DNA of 64,000 nt from Brachynemurus nebulosus (GCA_035578155.1 JAPWDM010000005.1:40679365-40743364), one strand, 5' to 3'; shown: positions 37,994-49,814, counted from the first letter of the stretch. Notes: generated from the letters alone by a model not told the origin. A program made the numbers and translations.

Positions 37994-38559
37994 TCATTTT
38001 CATGGAATTTTGATAAATCGGTAATTTTTGTATAATTGGAATTAAATAGATACAGTCAAATGCCCATACTTGGGACAGCACCCTAACTTGGGACATTTTG
38101 TTAAGTTTTGTTTTGACGGTTAGTACACCTGTCTATATTTCATTTTCTAAAAACAGGTGGTGGAATATTTTAGACTGATAGTTGTTGTTTGAGATTATGT
38201 CTGTTCGACCTCATTTGCGCAGCGTCATAGGTGAGTTAAATAATTTTATATTTTGGAACAAAAAACACAATTTTTTTCATTTTCATGGAATTTTGATAAA
38301 TCGGTAATTTTTGTATAATTGGAATTAAATAGATACAGTCAAATGCCCATACTTGGGACAGCACCCTAACTTGGGACATTTTGTTAAGTTTTGTTTTGAC
38401 GGTTAGTACACCTGTCTATATTTCATTTTCTAAAAACAGGTGGTGGAATATTTTAGACTGATAGTTGTTGTTTGAGATTATGTCTGTTCGACCTCATTTG
38501 CGCAGCGTCATAGGTGAGTTAAATAATTTTATATTTTGGAACAAAAAACACAATTTTTT
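37994..38559. repeat. Exact 283-bp tandem duplication
   Basis: Two apparently identical units (landmarks CATGGAATTTTGATAAATCG at 38001 and 38284). Each holds TACAGTCAAATGCCCATAC, ACTTGGGACA twice, an ATG (38197, 38480) and a consensus donor GTGAGT (38231, 38514). The identity suggests a recent event or an assembly duplication. Confidence 0.85.
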
Positions 38560-38804
38560 TATATGAAAATAACTTTGATCGCCCTGATTGACCCGTCAAC
38601 ATCAGACTTGAGTTAAATCCTAAATTTCATTTGTGTATGTTTTTGGGCAGTGCTACTACACTTTCAGTTAAATATAACTAATTTCCTTAATTTTTTATTT
38701 ATATTTATATAAAAATCGGAAAATATGCTCCTAAATTGGGACAGGACTCTCTATATACACATATATACATAAAGAGTGAGAGAGAGATGTTTCTTGTTGT
38801 GATG

Positions 38805-39168
38805 TTAATGATGTTATTAAGTGAGACTAACAGAGCATCAACATAAAGGAAACCCAGAATTAAAATATTTATGGTGGGAACGCTGAAAATTACATTATGG
38901 ACCAATAACGATTTTTTTATTTATGAATACATTGGACCACCACAACAAGAAACATCTCTCTCTCTCTATATACACATATTATATATATATATGTATACAT
39001 AGAGAGAGACAGAGAGATGTTTCTTGTTGTGGTGGTCCAATGTATTCATAAATAAACAAATCGTTATTGGTCCATAATGTAATTTTCAGCGCTCCCACCA
39101 TAAATATTTTAATTCTGGGTTTCCTTTATGTTGATGCTCTGTTAGTCTCACTTAATAACATCATTAAG
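38805..39168. repeat. Long near-perfect palindrome (arms about 170 bp)
   Basis: Left arm from TAATGATGTTATTAAGTGAG to ACATCTCTCTCTCTC, a short TATATA centre near 38985, and the complementary right arm ending CTTAATAACATCATTA. Differences between arms are few. Transcription would give a long hairpin. Confidence 0.85.
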
Positions 39169-39296
39169 TTAACAATTTTTTTTAACGATTTAGTGCTTTC
39201 AGTATGTCTTAAGTTTTTTTTTTGTGAAATTTGAAAATTTTGAATCTGAAATTTTAGTTTTTCTTATTAAAATAGCAAAACTTTTCAAGAAATATA

Positions 39297-39491
39297 TTAT
39301 GGGCGCAAGCTCAAAAGACCTCCAGAAACTGAGGTGACGAGAACACAAATTGTATTATTTCCATAGTTACCAACTAAACCAAGTAATTATGTTTTTATAT
39401 GAGTGAGTGAGTAAACTTCTATTTATTAATATGATAGACAAAGATAAATTCAGATGTAGATAAAAAAGTTCTTTTTAGGTTGCGCCCATAA
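39297..39491. mobile_element. TA-flanked MITE with TTATGGGCGCAA ends
   Basis: 195 bp with perfect inverted ends TTATGGGCGCAA, flanked by TA (39295-39296, 39492-39493). Tc1/mariner-like organisation, no coding content. Confidence 0.75.
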
Positions 39492-40150
39492 TACTTTGTC
39501 CGACAAGCGATACTTTTCCTTTGACGTACTTATAAAAAATTACCCTCAGGAAAAAAGAGACATGTTACATTGTTATTTAAAACAATATCGTGATATCAAA
39601 GTTGACTACCTCTGCGTTGACAGACGAACTAATCGCATAAGGATATCGTTATTAGAACTACGAATTCCTAATAAAAACTCCAAGAGCTAGGTCATAAAAT
39701 ATTTCAATTGATAGAACTGTCACATGTGGAATAACTTCTTAAAATTTTAAATATATCAATTTAATATCTTAGTCATTTTTGGGGAATTCTAAAATTTTTG
39801 CTTTTAGAACGGCTAGTTTTATTGAAGTTTTAATTTTGATTTTTTTTTTATGAACTTACAGTTTCTGTTTTTATTAACAATATTACAAAATTCCTTCACG
39901 GATTGTACTGTCATCAAAAACACTTAATTAGTTTCCAACTCCAAATCTCTACCACTTTGTTTGCAATAAGGATTTAACTATTTTATTTTAATATCCATTT
40001 ACTTTTACTTTCTTTTAGCGAATTTCCAGAATGGAATTGAGCTATTACAGCCACTGCCATGACGCGACTTGAGCCCGGGACTATGGCAGAAATTTGTTTT
40101 AAAGTCCCTAGAAACCGAAAATAATATTCACTAAAATTTATATATACATA

Positions 40151-40359
40151 GGAAACTCCCATTACGCAATCCACTGGAACTAAATTGCTAAATGAGAAAG
40201 TCAAAGATTACGGGCGTCAATGTTTCTGATTTATGTATTTGTATGATTTACTGTTACAAACTATTACTTAGACACTAACACATTCAAACATATTTGCGGA
40301 GGGGTGCCATTATACACATCACAAAATTGTTAAATGGGAGCGTGCGATATGGGAGTTTG

Positions 40360-40360
<1 letters not shown>
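40151..40360. mobile_element. TA-flanked MITE nested in a family copy
   Basis: 210 bp with ends GGAAACTCCCATTACGC and the complement of GCGATATGGGAGTTTGC, inserted at a TA in the TATATA zone of the element at 40013-40746. Confidence 0.7.

Positions 40361-40414
<54 letters not shown>
40361..40414. repeat. (TA)n microsatellite
   Basis: About 54 bp of TA at the family's expansion point, right of the nested MITE. Confidence 0.95.
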
Positions 40415-40419
<5 letters not shown>

Positions 40420-42520
40420 GCGCGATAACTCTCGAACGAAGTATCCAATTCTTACGAAATTTGGTGAAAACATTGAAAATCCTAAACCTTTGGATGAGTT
40501 CGTCAGCCAGACACGTCGGATGCCAGGAACATGGTTTTTGTTCTTGTAAAAAAATTAGTTTTCTGCCAAAATTTCCACTTATTCAAAAATTTTTGCGAAA
40601 TTTTTTTACACCATTTAAAAGAGTAGAGAAAACTACATAAAAAAGTCTTTAAACTATTATTCTATGTCAGCTAGTTTCCGAGAAAAACTAATTTCTATAA
40701 ACGGAAATTCGTTTTATTATGCAGGATGCTGCGACAGGGGTATTTTAATGTTGTTAACAGAGTTGATGGCTTCCTATGATAATCTTTATTTTATTTTTAT
40801 TATACGAATTAAAATCGTTCACAGTAATACCTGATGTTAGTAAAGAAAAAAATAAACCTTTTTCAAATTCGTTTTATAAAACTCGTAAAAAATCCTATTA
40901 GAAAATTACAAACATTGTAAACTTACAACATGCGTTAATCTACGAGCATCATAAAAAAGTCTAAAAATAAATTGACGGTATAATTTCATGGAACATAATA
41001 AATGCCGAAGGTACACGTGCCTTCCTTCCCGTGATCGTGTGGGAGTTGGGTAAAAGATTTAAAGATTCAATGTTATTTTAAAATTTGTGCCTAATGTAAC
41101 ATGTATGTATGTGTACCTGTATGTATCCAAAGATGAACATTGATTCATGAATTTCGCGCATTCTCGAAACCCTCGATTCATTCAAGAAGCTCTAAAGTGT
41201 CTACGTCTTGCTGTGGGAGCGCTATTTATGTATAGTTCAGTTTACATTGCTCACTGTAACCTATTTATATTATTTCGCATATAATTTCAGAATGACGTCT
41301 TAATGTTACCTAATTTATTTAAAACCGTGAAGATACTTAAGGCTAATTTGAAATATGCATAGAATTCTGATATCCTAGTTGTTTTTTAAGGGGTTGTTTA
41401 TGCTTTCTTTTTCGGGAATATTGTTTTTATTATTCCATTTTTTGTTTAATAAATTATATCAATATCCCACAAAATTTCATTAAAATCGCCACATTATTTA
41501 GTTATGTACACTCTTGGATTGTGCAGTAGCCTTTGTTAATTAGAATTTTTGTACATTTCTAGGTTTGTTTAGGATTGTCTTATGGGAATTAATGATCCTG
41601 TTTAAAGTTAAAAAGTGTCTCATTTTTTTTAAAAACAGAGATACCCTAAGCATGATTTCTCAAAAACTATTCTATCGACTGTAAAATGAACATTTAATTT
41701 ATGGTAAGGAAAGGTGACTTTTGGTAATATTAAAAACAAAACAAAATTTTTCTAAATTTTTGGTTCATGATCCGGCTACTGTAGTAACAAGTAAATGTAC
41801 AAAATTTCAAAACAGTTGATTGCAGGCCACTCGAAAAAAGATGTATCGGAACTTCAGCTATAAAATTTTTATTTTCAATATTTTTTATAACAAAAAAAAT
41901 CAAAGCACTTAAAATAAAGTATAAAATTGTGGCATACGTTTTATTTGAATAAATTTTAATTTTAGTTGGGTAAAAAAAATACCTACACGGAGAGAAAAAT
42001 CATATAATTTTTGTAGATAAAATTTCAGAAAAATTACCATGCTCTCTTATAATGCGTGCGCGATCCACGACCAAAATAAGAAATATGAGCTAGCATGGTA
42101 AAATTTAATGTGCTAACACAACTTTTATCACACTCTTATACATATATGTTATAGTTTAATTATTGTTGTCGTACTCTTTCATTTGCGCATCTGACCCGCA
42201 ACCTTATGTTGCTTGGGCGGTACCTGTAAAAATTTCGAACCTGTAAGAACTTTATGATGCATATAAAAATGATTGCCAACAATATATTCTAATACTAAAG
42301 ATAGTGAAGTAACAAAATGATGAATTAAACGGTGACATCCCCGTCCTCTAACACAGTGTAATGAATACTGCTTGCTGCTTGTAAGACAGTCTAATGGATC
42401 AAGGTGCTTGGTCTGACCCGTCCGACCAAGTTGGTTGTCCAAACCTATGGTTGGCTATGTGACTTGCTATGAGTGAGATACATTTCAACAGCGTTCACAA
42501 CAAGCACACCCTTCTTTCTC

Positions 42521-42644
42521 TTTTTAGCGAATTTCCAGAATGAAATTCAGCTTTTACCGTAGCTCTTATGGTAAGACCTAAGCCCGGGACTATGGCAGAA
42601 ATTTGTTTTGGAGCCTCTAGAACCCGAAAATCTACTTCACTAAA

Positions 42645-42708
<64 letters not shown>

Positions 42709-42845
42709 TTATGTGTGTACGCGATAACTCTCGAACGAAACGTTTAATGCTTATGAAATTTCGTATGCAAACTGGAATATCGATTTGCTAGGCTAAGTTC
42801 GTTAGCCAGACACATCGGATGCCCAGAAGTTGGTTTTTTGGGCAC
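42521..42845 (+). mobile_element. Left half of a family copy
   Basis: Left end TTTTTAGCGAATTTCCAG, AAGCCCGGGACTATGGCAG, (TA)n at 42649-42704, CGATAACTCTCGAACGAAAC and AGCCAGACACATCGGATGCC. The right end is absent. Confidence 0.7.
42649..42704. repeat. (TA)n microsatellite
   Basis: About 56 bp of TA at the family's expansion point. Confidence 0.95.
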
Positions 42846-43798
42846 TTTTGACAAAAGTGTCCTAAGTGCTAAAGACATTAGAATTCGAAAGATTTTTTTT
42901 GACGAATCGAAAGTACATTAAAAATGACATATTAAAGCTCCTCTAAGCTACCTTTGTATGTTGGCTCATTCTCCAGAAAAATTGAAAATAATTTTCAAAA
43001 TTTTGACTTAAAGATTCTCTGTTTCTGTCTTACACATTTAAAATTATATACCTTGTTTACAACCACATCATTATACTCTTAAATACATATTAACTATCTT
43101 TGATCAAATTGATTACAAAATACAAAAAAAATAATATGTAATAATGATTAGAGGATTAATAAATTATAGAATTTGGTCAGCTAGACTATAATTTTTCTTT
43201 GATCAAATAAGTCTTTTACATATTTTTCATAGTGTAAACATGTCCTTATATGCATATAGACATATTAGCTCTTTGTCAATTTAATATAAAATCATTTGCC
43301 TTTGTTTTAATTTAAAAAAAAAATAATTCCTATTAAAAAAAAATTTTTAATTTTTGCCATTAAAATTTTCGCAATATGGTCAATCAAAAATGTTATTTAT
43401 ATATTATATTTAAAAAAATTAAAATTCATTTCTAAAAAATTTAAATTTTATGTATTATTTATTTATATATTAAATTTAAAATAAAAAAATAAAAATTAAT
43501 TTCTAAAGATTCAAATTAGGTAGTTCAAACTTTTATAAAACAGATGGCTCTGAATTCCATTAATCAGTTTAATCCTTAATCCGTTTAATCAGAAGAAGAT
43601 AAACAATAAACAACAATCATTCAATACCTGTCAAATATTGAAATAAATTTTAATTATTTGTGAAATACTTAAATCAATGAGTATACATAACTACGGTATG
43701 TATTATTCAGAATATATATATATTATTCAGAAAATTTAGTTTTAAATAAATTTTTTGAAAATTTATTTGGACTAACTGAAGACAATTTTCAAGATACA

Positions 43799-44473
43799 AT
43801 GCCAACTGTCAGTATTAGCGACAATACTGACACAAATAAAGTAAACTATCGGGACGAATTAATTGTGGAAATGAAAGACAAAAATCTAGTACTTCAAGAA
43901 AATATTAAACTGTTAAAAGAAAAAATACAGTGGCTAGAATAATCTGAAAATAAAATTGAAAACAATAAGTTGAAAGTTATCGAAAAGGTTAACCAAAATA
44001 ATCAAAATTTATTGAATAACTGTGATAATAGAAATATTAATACAAAAAAATTACCTAATTGTGAAAATGATCAAAGAATTTCTAAAACTGAAATTGAGAT
44101 TCCTGCGGCCAGCTACTCGGAAAAGTTAAAATCTGTTAAACCGAAACAGTTACAAAAAAATATTGTAACTGGCTCAAATAATAATACTAATTCACTGCTG
44201 CAAGCGGTTCCAAAGAAAGCATGGATATGTGTATCCAGACTTCTACCAAGTTTTACACAAGAAGATGTCAAATCATATTTAAAAAAACAATTTCCAAACA
44301 GTGAATTTGATTGTGAATTGATGACAAAAAATCAGAATGCTACGTATCACACTTTTAAAATCGGTGCTGATTTGGGTCTAATGGAGGAATTATATAAACC
44401 GACTACGTGGCCCGTCCATACCGAAATACGGAGGTTTCGTTTTCGGAGACAACTGGCAACAATCGGAAGTTAA
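43799..44473 (+). pseudogene. LINE ORF1-like protein with an in-frame stop
   Basis: The frame starts at the ATG at 43799 (or upstream, since it is open towards about 43726) and is broken by TAA at 43940-43942, codon 48. It then continues to a stop at 44471-44473. The N-terminal half is Asn/Lys/Glu-rich and coiled-coil-like (LQENIKLLKEKIQWLE). The C-terminal half has an RRM-like fold signature of insect CR1/Jockey-type ORF1: WICVSRLLPSFTQEDVKSYL, YHTFKIGADLG, then a TTWP and RRFRFRR end. No CCHC knuckle is visible. The protein would bind element RNA in the retrotransposition particle. The downstream endonuclease frame begins 23 bp later. Confidence 0.65.
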
Positions 44474-44495
44474 AATAACACCCGATGATGATGAC

Positions 44496-45299
44496 ATGTA
44501 TACTAATGTGTACGCAGTAAATGTACAATGCATAAAAAATAAATTACCTGAAATTGAAATTTTAACTAAACTAAAAAACATTCATGTACTGTGTGTATTT
44601 GAACATTGGATGAAAGAGAACGAAGTAAATTTATATAAAATACCAAATTTTCAAATAGCAAATTTCTTTTGTAGGAATACATATATACATGGAGGTGTCA
44701 TAATCTATGTAAAAGACAATATTGGCTATCGAGAATTTAACAAATTAAATTACCTGTGTGTAGAGAAAATATTTGAACTGACTTGTGTAGAATTATTGGA
44801 ATTAAATACTATAATTGCAGCTTTTTATCGATCACCAGCTGCTGATGTTGACAGTTTTTTGCAAAAAATGCACACTACACTGCACTTATTGGAAACACTT
44901 GGTAAACATATTATAATCACTGGTGATTTTAATATTGATTTTTTAAGCACAAACACTGATACTCAACGGTTTAGGGATCTTTTGCATGCTGTTGATATGA
45001 AACTTTTAGTTGATGTTCCCACTAGAGTAATTAAAAATTCTAGTACGTGTCTTGACAATATTATAGTAAATAAACATGAAAATAATTTCAGATTAAATAT
45101 CTTAGATGATTCCTTGGCGGATCATTTTAGCATATTTTTACAAATAAAACTGAATGTAAAAATTACAAGAAAGCGCGAAACAATCTTGAAAAGACAATTC
45201 ACGTACAATAACTTAAATTATTTTAATATAACTGTAAATTGTATTGACTGGACTGATATTTACAGTCACAAAAATGCCAAAGATACTTTTTATTTATAA
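44496..45299 (+). pseudogene. LINE ORF2 fragment: apurinic-type endonuclease domain only
   Basis: This 267-residue frame is a clear exonuclease-endonuclease-phosphatase domain of a CR1/Jockey-group non-LTR retrotransposon, which nicks target DNA to prime reverse transcription. Visible motifs in order are NVQCIKNK (metal-site Asn), CVFEHWM (catalytic Glu), GGVIIYV, AFYRSP, ITGDFNIDF (Asp/Asn pair), CLDNIIVN and SLADHFSIF. The last is the SDH motif with Ala for Ser but the catalytic Asp-His kept. The reading frame ends at 45299, just before a long TA array, and the reverse transcriptase is missing. The copy is thus dead in cis. Because LINEs usually lose their 5' end, 3' loss here implies secondary deletion or insertion. 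Confidence 0.85.
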
Positions 45300-45352
45300 A
45301 ATGAAAACTGGATACTGAAATTCTTTCAAAAAAAAGTAAAAATACTATATAT

Positions 45353-45355
<3 letters not shown>

Positions 45356-45442
<87 letters not shown>
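45356..45442. repeat. (TA)n microsatellite left of the mariner MITE
   Basis: About 85 bp of TA, the boundary of the LINE fragment. Confidence 0.95.
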
Positions 45443-45445
<3 letters not shown>

Positions 45446-45918
45446 CGTCCAGTTGAAGATTACACATAGGAAATCCAGGAGATAGTGTTTCTACGGAAAT
45501 TACAAATAACGCTTCATTTTTCAAAATGTTGTCAGAATATTTTAAAATAATTCATTTGCAATTAAAAGTAAAACATATCAATTATTAGTATACTTGAAAT
45601 GGAAGAAAAATGAAAAATAAAAAATATGTATGTAGTACTTCAAGGGAAGAGAAATATTGGCTCGTTTTCACGTCAAATATCTCTATAAACAACATAATTT
45701 GTTAATTTTTGTTTCTTAAATAAATTATTCAATAAAATTTGCTATTCAGTAATACTAATCTGTAATTTTTAACTGAACACCAATACTTCTATGAAAATAA
45801 TAATTGAATTTCCATAGGAACGCTATAAATTACCATTGAAATTTTCCCTATGTGTAATTTTGAAGTGAACATTCATATACTATATTATATTATGCAATGT
45901 GGAATCTTGAAATGAACG

Positions 45919-45921
<3 letters not shown>
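45443..45921. mobile_element. mariner-type MITE between two TA arrays, with a doubled right end
   Basis: Inverted ends GTGCGTCCAGTTGAAGATT (left) and, on the complement, GTGCGTTCATTTCAAGATTC (right). A second inner inverted copy (complement TTCACTTCAAAATTACACAT) lies at about 45846-45872. TA flanks merge with (TA)n arrays on both sides. Confidence 0.7.
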
Positions 45922-46007
<86 letters not shown>

Positions 46008-46008
46008 A
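45922..46008. repeat. (TA)n microsatellite right of the mariner MITE
   Basis: About 75 bp of TA, then GTATATATATAAATTTTAC. Confidence 0.95.
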
Positions 46009-46264
46009 ATTTTACAAAGCAATTTTGTACATACACTATTTTATAAATAAATGTACTGCAAAAGTTATTTTAAAAATTTACATAAGATAGGTTTTTAAAA
46101 CACTGTTCTAAGTGAACTAGATTTTGAAAAAAATTAAGAAATTTACTAAATTTCTTTACAATAAATATTTCATCATTTTTGTCACTACAATAACAATATT
46201 TATATCTGTTTCAGTTTTCATTTTTTATTTAAACTAAAAATTAACCAACTTTTCAAAAACACAT

Positions 46265-46510
46265 CATCACTGATTTTGAAAATTTGTTCACTGTTAAAAA
46301 GCTAAACTATTTTTGATGGCTATAAGTTATGTTAAATGATCCTAGCAAGCTAAAAACACCAAAAATTAACTACTGAACCGATTTCGAAATTTTCTCCACT
46401 ATTACAATATTAATCTATTGTAGATTAATATAGGTTGTTATATGAGATGTGCCACTATCTAATCTTTGGAAATTCGCTATGTTATGCAGGTGCTGCGACA
46501 GGGGTATTTT
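46265..46510 (+). mobile_element. Right end of the family with two satellite monomers
   Basis: Two diverged 120-bp units (CTGATTTTGAAAATTTGTTC, CCGATTTCGAAATTTTCTCC) run straight into TTTGGAAATTCGCTATG and GTGCTGCGACAGGGGTATT. This is the same junction as at about 31365, so the satellite belongs to the element. Confidence 0.7.
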
Positions 46511-48382
46511 ATTTCTACTATTAGCAGATAGCATTTCAAATATTATAATACAGCATGGTAATTAAAAAATATTTTTTTGTCGGCAATGGAACTTTTTACT
46601 GTGCTGTTTTACAAATTTTACGGAGCTAATATTACGAAAACAATATTCTATCCTTTAAATTTTCTATGATTAATTATAATTTTTATATTTTTACCGTACA
46701 AAATTGAATATGTTCTCCTTTTACACGTCGATTATAGTGCTGAGCACAGTAATTTTTATATGAATTTTCTCTCAGTGTATAATAAAATTTATTTCTCGGC
46801 AAAGGAGCATGTAACTCCCAAATACGGCTAAAAGCTTTCCCGCAAATATAAACGTTTAAAAAAAGGAAAAGAAAAAAACACATTGAAATCGGCTCATTTG
46901 TTTTAAAACTATGATGTCACAGAGAAACACGCATTCTTCTTTTTATATCAAAATTTAAAAAAAATAAAATGAAAAAATACAATATGGCCATGGCAGCCAA
47001 TGCACTGGGGCTTTATTGTTTCATCTTATACATTCGAATCTTCTACTTCTAAACTGATGTTTAGCAAATCTTGTATCATATTGACACATCCTGACGTTAT
47101 TTTATTTTTAGTTGATAAAAGTTATACTCTGTAAATAAAATGCTGTATATTTTCTTACCATAGGCGTTATGTAATCACATGCATGGATGCTTCAAACATT
47201 ATTTTTATGGGCACAACTAGCTTGCCAAATAAAGGACGCGTTAACAATGTGCCTGCTCAAAAATAAAGATATAAATTATCCCAGTACCCTTGACTCATTT
47301 TTATAATTAAATAAAAACAGACACTAGAGGTGATTCGTTTGAGAATAGTAGTATCTACTCAAATGCTTGAATTTTAGAATTGCCACTTATAAAAAAATAA
47401 TCTAAGAATGTTGTTATTTGGAATTCAGATTAATCAAATTTCGTTTATTAAATATACCTTTTAAAATGATAACTTTGGAATTCTATTTGGAACTAAATTT
47501 ATATATACTAAAGAGAAAGAAATATGTGAATATTAATATCTTTACCTATGCTAATAATAAATAACACTGCAGTTTGTATTTAAAAATAGACTTTAAGCGG
47601 AAAAAATAAATCTAGATGATCGATAACTAACCTGCAATACCATTCTAAAACGACAGCACTTGAAACGAAACACGAATTATAAAAAAAAGGCTGTCATAAA
47701 TTTTAAAATTTGAATTATTATTATAGTTTTTCTTTATTATATTTTATAAAGCTTATTTATTTTTATTTTTAACTTATTCCCAGTAGGAAGTTATTGTAGT
47801 GGACTCGACTTTTCAAAGTGTCTATTTTGATATACCTCTAGGCCAAGCTCTCTGTAGCACAAAATCATACCTGATAAAACACTTCAAATTAAAAAAGCTA
47901 AATCAATAGTAACTACACAGTAAAGAAATTTGTGTTCTGTGGTAAAAAAAAGAAAAAAAAACTAGTGGTCAAAATTTTTGTGTTAAATAAGTAACACAAC
48001 CCCGCGTTAATGTAACATTTAGTGTTTGTGTTAAATGAAAATATTAACACAAATTTCCATTTAACAGAATAAAAATGTTAATCTGTTTTGAACAACAAAA
48101 AAGTAACACAATCTTTGTGTTAAAAGCAAAAGAATGTTATAAATACGCTTTTTTTGTATATGTCAACACAAAAATTGTGTCAAACGTACACAAAACTAGT
48201 GGCCCTTTACGTTACATTAGAATATATATCTACCAAAACATATCTAATAAAAAAGGTGAGTAGTTCTTATGATTAAATTATAAGTTTTTTCAGTTATTGA
48301 CGAATATAGTTTTAAACGTTTAAAAATGAAACAATTTTCTTACATTTTAAGGTTATTTTGTTACAGATTCAGTTACAAAAAG
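46511..48382. other. Mostly unassigned; GTGTTA-rich block
   Basis: Between 47930 and 48200 the motif TGTGTTA(AA) and its complement recur about ten times, bounded by ACTAGTGG on both sides (47960 and 48194). This may be a decayed MITE. The rest is plain. Confidence 0.4.
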
Positions 48383-48440
48383 TCATGTAAGCTTACTTGA
48401 GATTGTATATTATAATATACAATCTCGTAAGCTTACATGA
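48383..48440. repeat. 58-bp palindrome
   Basis: TCATGTAAGCTTACTTGAGA and a complementary arm about TATTATAATA; one small mismatch zone (CTTGAG / CTCG). Confidence 0.75.
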
Positions 48441-48765
48441 TTTTATATATTATATATATTTTACTGAGGAATCGGTCTGTCTGGCATATTTTATTAATTA
48501 ATGTCTGACAGACCTCTGTTAATTAGTGAAAATTTTAGGCAAACTTATCTCACGTAACACCCTAACTTTTTTATTTTGGGGAGCTTGACCTACTCCACTC
48601 TCTCTGTGTGTGTATATACGTACGTACGTGTGAAATTTTTTTATGGCGCATATCTAGAGAATAGAAAATGACATTAGCTCGACGTGTAATTACACAATAA
48701 ACCTGTGATTCAATTTTCATGAAATTCGAATAGTTAATTTTCTGTTTATAACAAAATAATCATAA

Positions 48766-49190
48766 CATCCTGCATAACATAGCGAATTTCCGTTTATAAA
48801 AGTTAGTTTTTCTTGGAAATTAGTTTATATAGAATAATTGTTTAAAAACATTTTTTATGTGCTTTTTCTCCTCTTTCCAATGGTGTAAAAAAATTTCACA
48901 AAAATTTTTGAATACAGGGAAATTTTGTCAAAAAACTTTTTTTTACGAAAATTGCCAAATAAACCATGTTCCGGGCATCGGACATGTCTGGTTAACGAAC
49001 TCGTCCAACGGTTTGGGACTTCCAATATTTTCACCAAATTTCATAAACCTAAGACATTTTGTTCGAGATTTATCGCGCGGACACACGCGTGAATATTATT
49101 TTCGGTTTCTAGGGACCTCAAAACAAATTTCAGCTCAAGTCGCGTCATGACATGTAATAGCTGAATTCCAGTCTAGAAATTCGCTAAAAG
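48766..49190 (-). mobile_element. Compact family copy without a TA array
   Basis: Reverse orientation from CATCCTGCATAACATAGCG to CTAGAAATTCGCTAAAAG. The TATA zone is reduced to GACACACGCGTGAATATTATT, so this copy shows the body of about 425 bp. The GCGACAGGGG tip has been lost. Confidence 0.7.
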
Positions 49191-49229
49191 GCTAATTAGC
49201 GAAATTTTAAAATTGACGGATTGTATACG

Positions 49230-49365
49230 CGGCTGAATCTTTTTTTTATGCAGTAAGAAAGGACCGCATAAAAAATCGGAGTAAAAAAAATATTCAAGAA
49301 CTTCATAAAGTATAGTTCTCTCCAGATTGTAAAAAAACCTTTTTTATATGGTGATTCGGGGCCCG
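49230..49365. mobile_element. Fragment of the pogo/Tigger-like MITE
   Basis: GGACCGCATAAAAAATCGG, AAGTATAGTTCTCTCCAGATTG and ACCTTTTTTATATGG correspond in order to the right part of the copy at 7256-7838, inverted. No clean ends. Confidence 0.55.
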
Positions 49366-49814
49366 TGAAAGTAACTGTTACTGCGCTAATAGTAAAGTGT
49401 CAAGTAATAAAATATTTTTCGATACTGTAAAGTTTTCATTATCAAATAGTTAAAAAATCTGTAGGAAAAACTTGTTTTACTAACAATTTGTCAAATCAAT
49501 ATCTATATTTCAATATTTAGAGAAAACTGCGTCCCCAACATTCAAAACTTTCGGTCTAACTTCTCAACAAATTCAACAGTCGTCACCCCTCTGAACAAAA
49601 CGTACCTATATTAATATTGCCACCCTTCCACAATATATCTTAATATCAACACACAATTCTCTCCCCCGAGTACGATATAAAAGAATGATAAATGTATCCT
49701 AATCAAAACGGAAAAGTATCGAACTGGCTGGACCCCTAGCTTCATCAACACCGTCACTCATTTCATGACCAACGACAATATTCTAACTCGGGAACAAATT
49801 AAAAATTGTACAAC

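Larger units (their letters stand above)
40013..40746 (+). mobile_element. Complete family copy with a nested MITE
   Basis: Left end TTTTAGCGAATTTCCAG, GAGCCCGGGACTATGGCAG, the TATA zone with the nested MITE (40151-40360) and (TA)n at 40361-40414. Then GATAACTCTCGAACGAA, AGCCAGACACGTCGGATGCC and the right end GATGCTGCGACAGGGGTATT. Confidence 0.75.
43700..45355 (+). mobile_element. 3'-truncated CR1/Jockey-group LINE copy
   Basis: The ORF1-like and endonuclease frames are adjacent in normal LINE order. The 5' limit is not defined. The 3' limit is the TA array at about 45356, which abuts a mariner-type MITE. No reverse transcriptase, 3' tail or target duplication can be seen. Confidence 0.7.

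Noticed and set aside
39496..39690. 64-codon plus frame rich in Arg/Asp/Tyr
   Set aside because: It looks somewhat protein-like but begins right at a MITE edge, lacks splice partners and has no known motif. A decayed transposon fragment or chance is more likely.
42179..42442. 87-codon minus-strand frame with higher GC
   Set aside because: It has a patch of His/Leu-rich sequence but no recognisable motif, no consensus splice sites and no partner exon. I could not support it as a gene.
44390..44581. Minus-strand 63-codon frame
   Set aside because: It is antisense to the junction of the two LINE frames.
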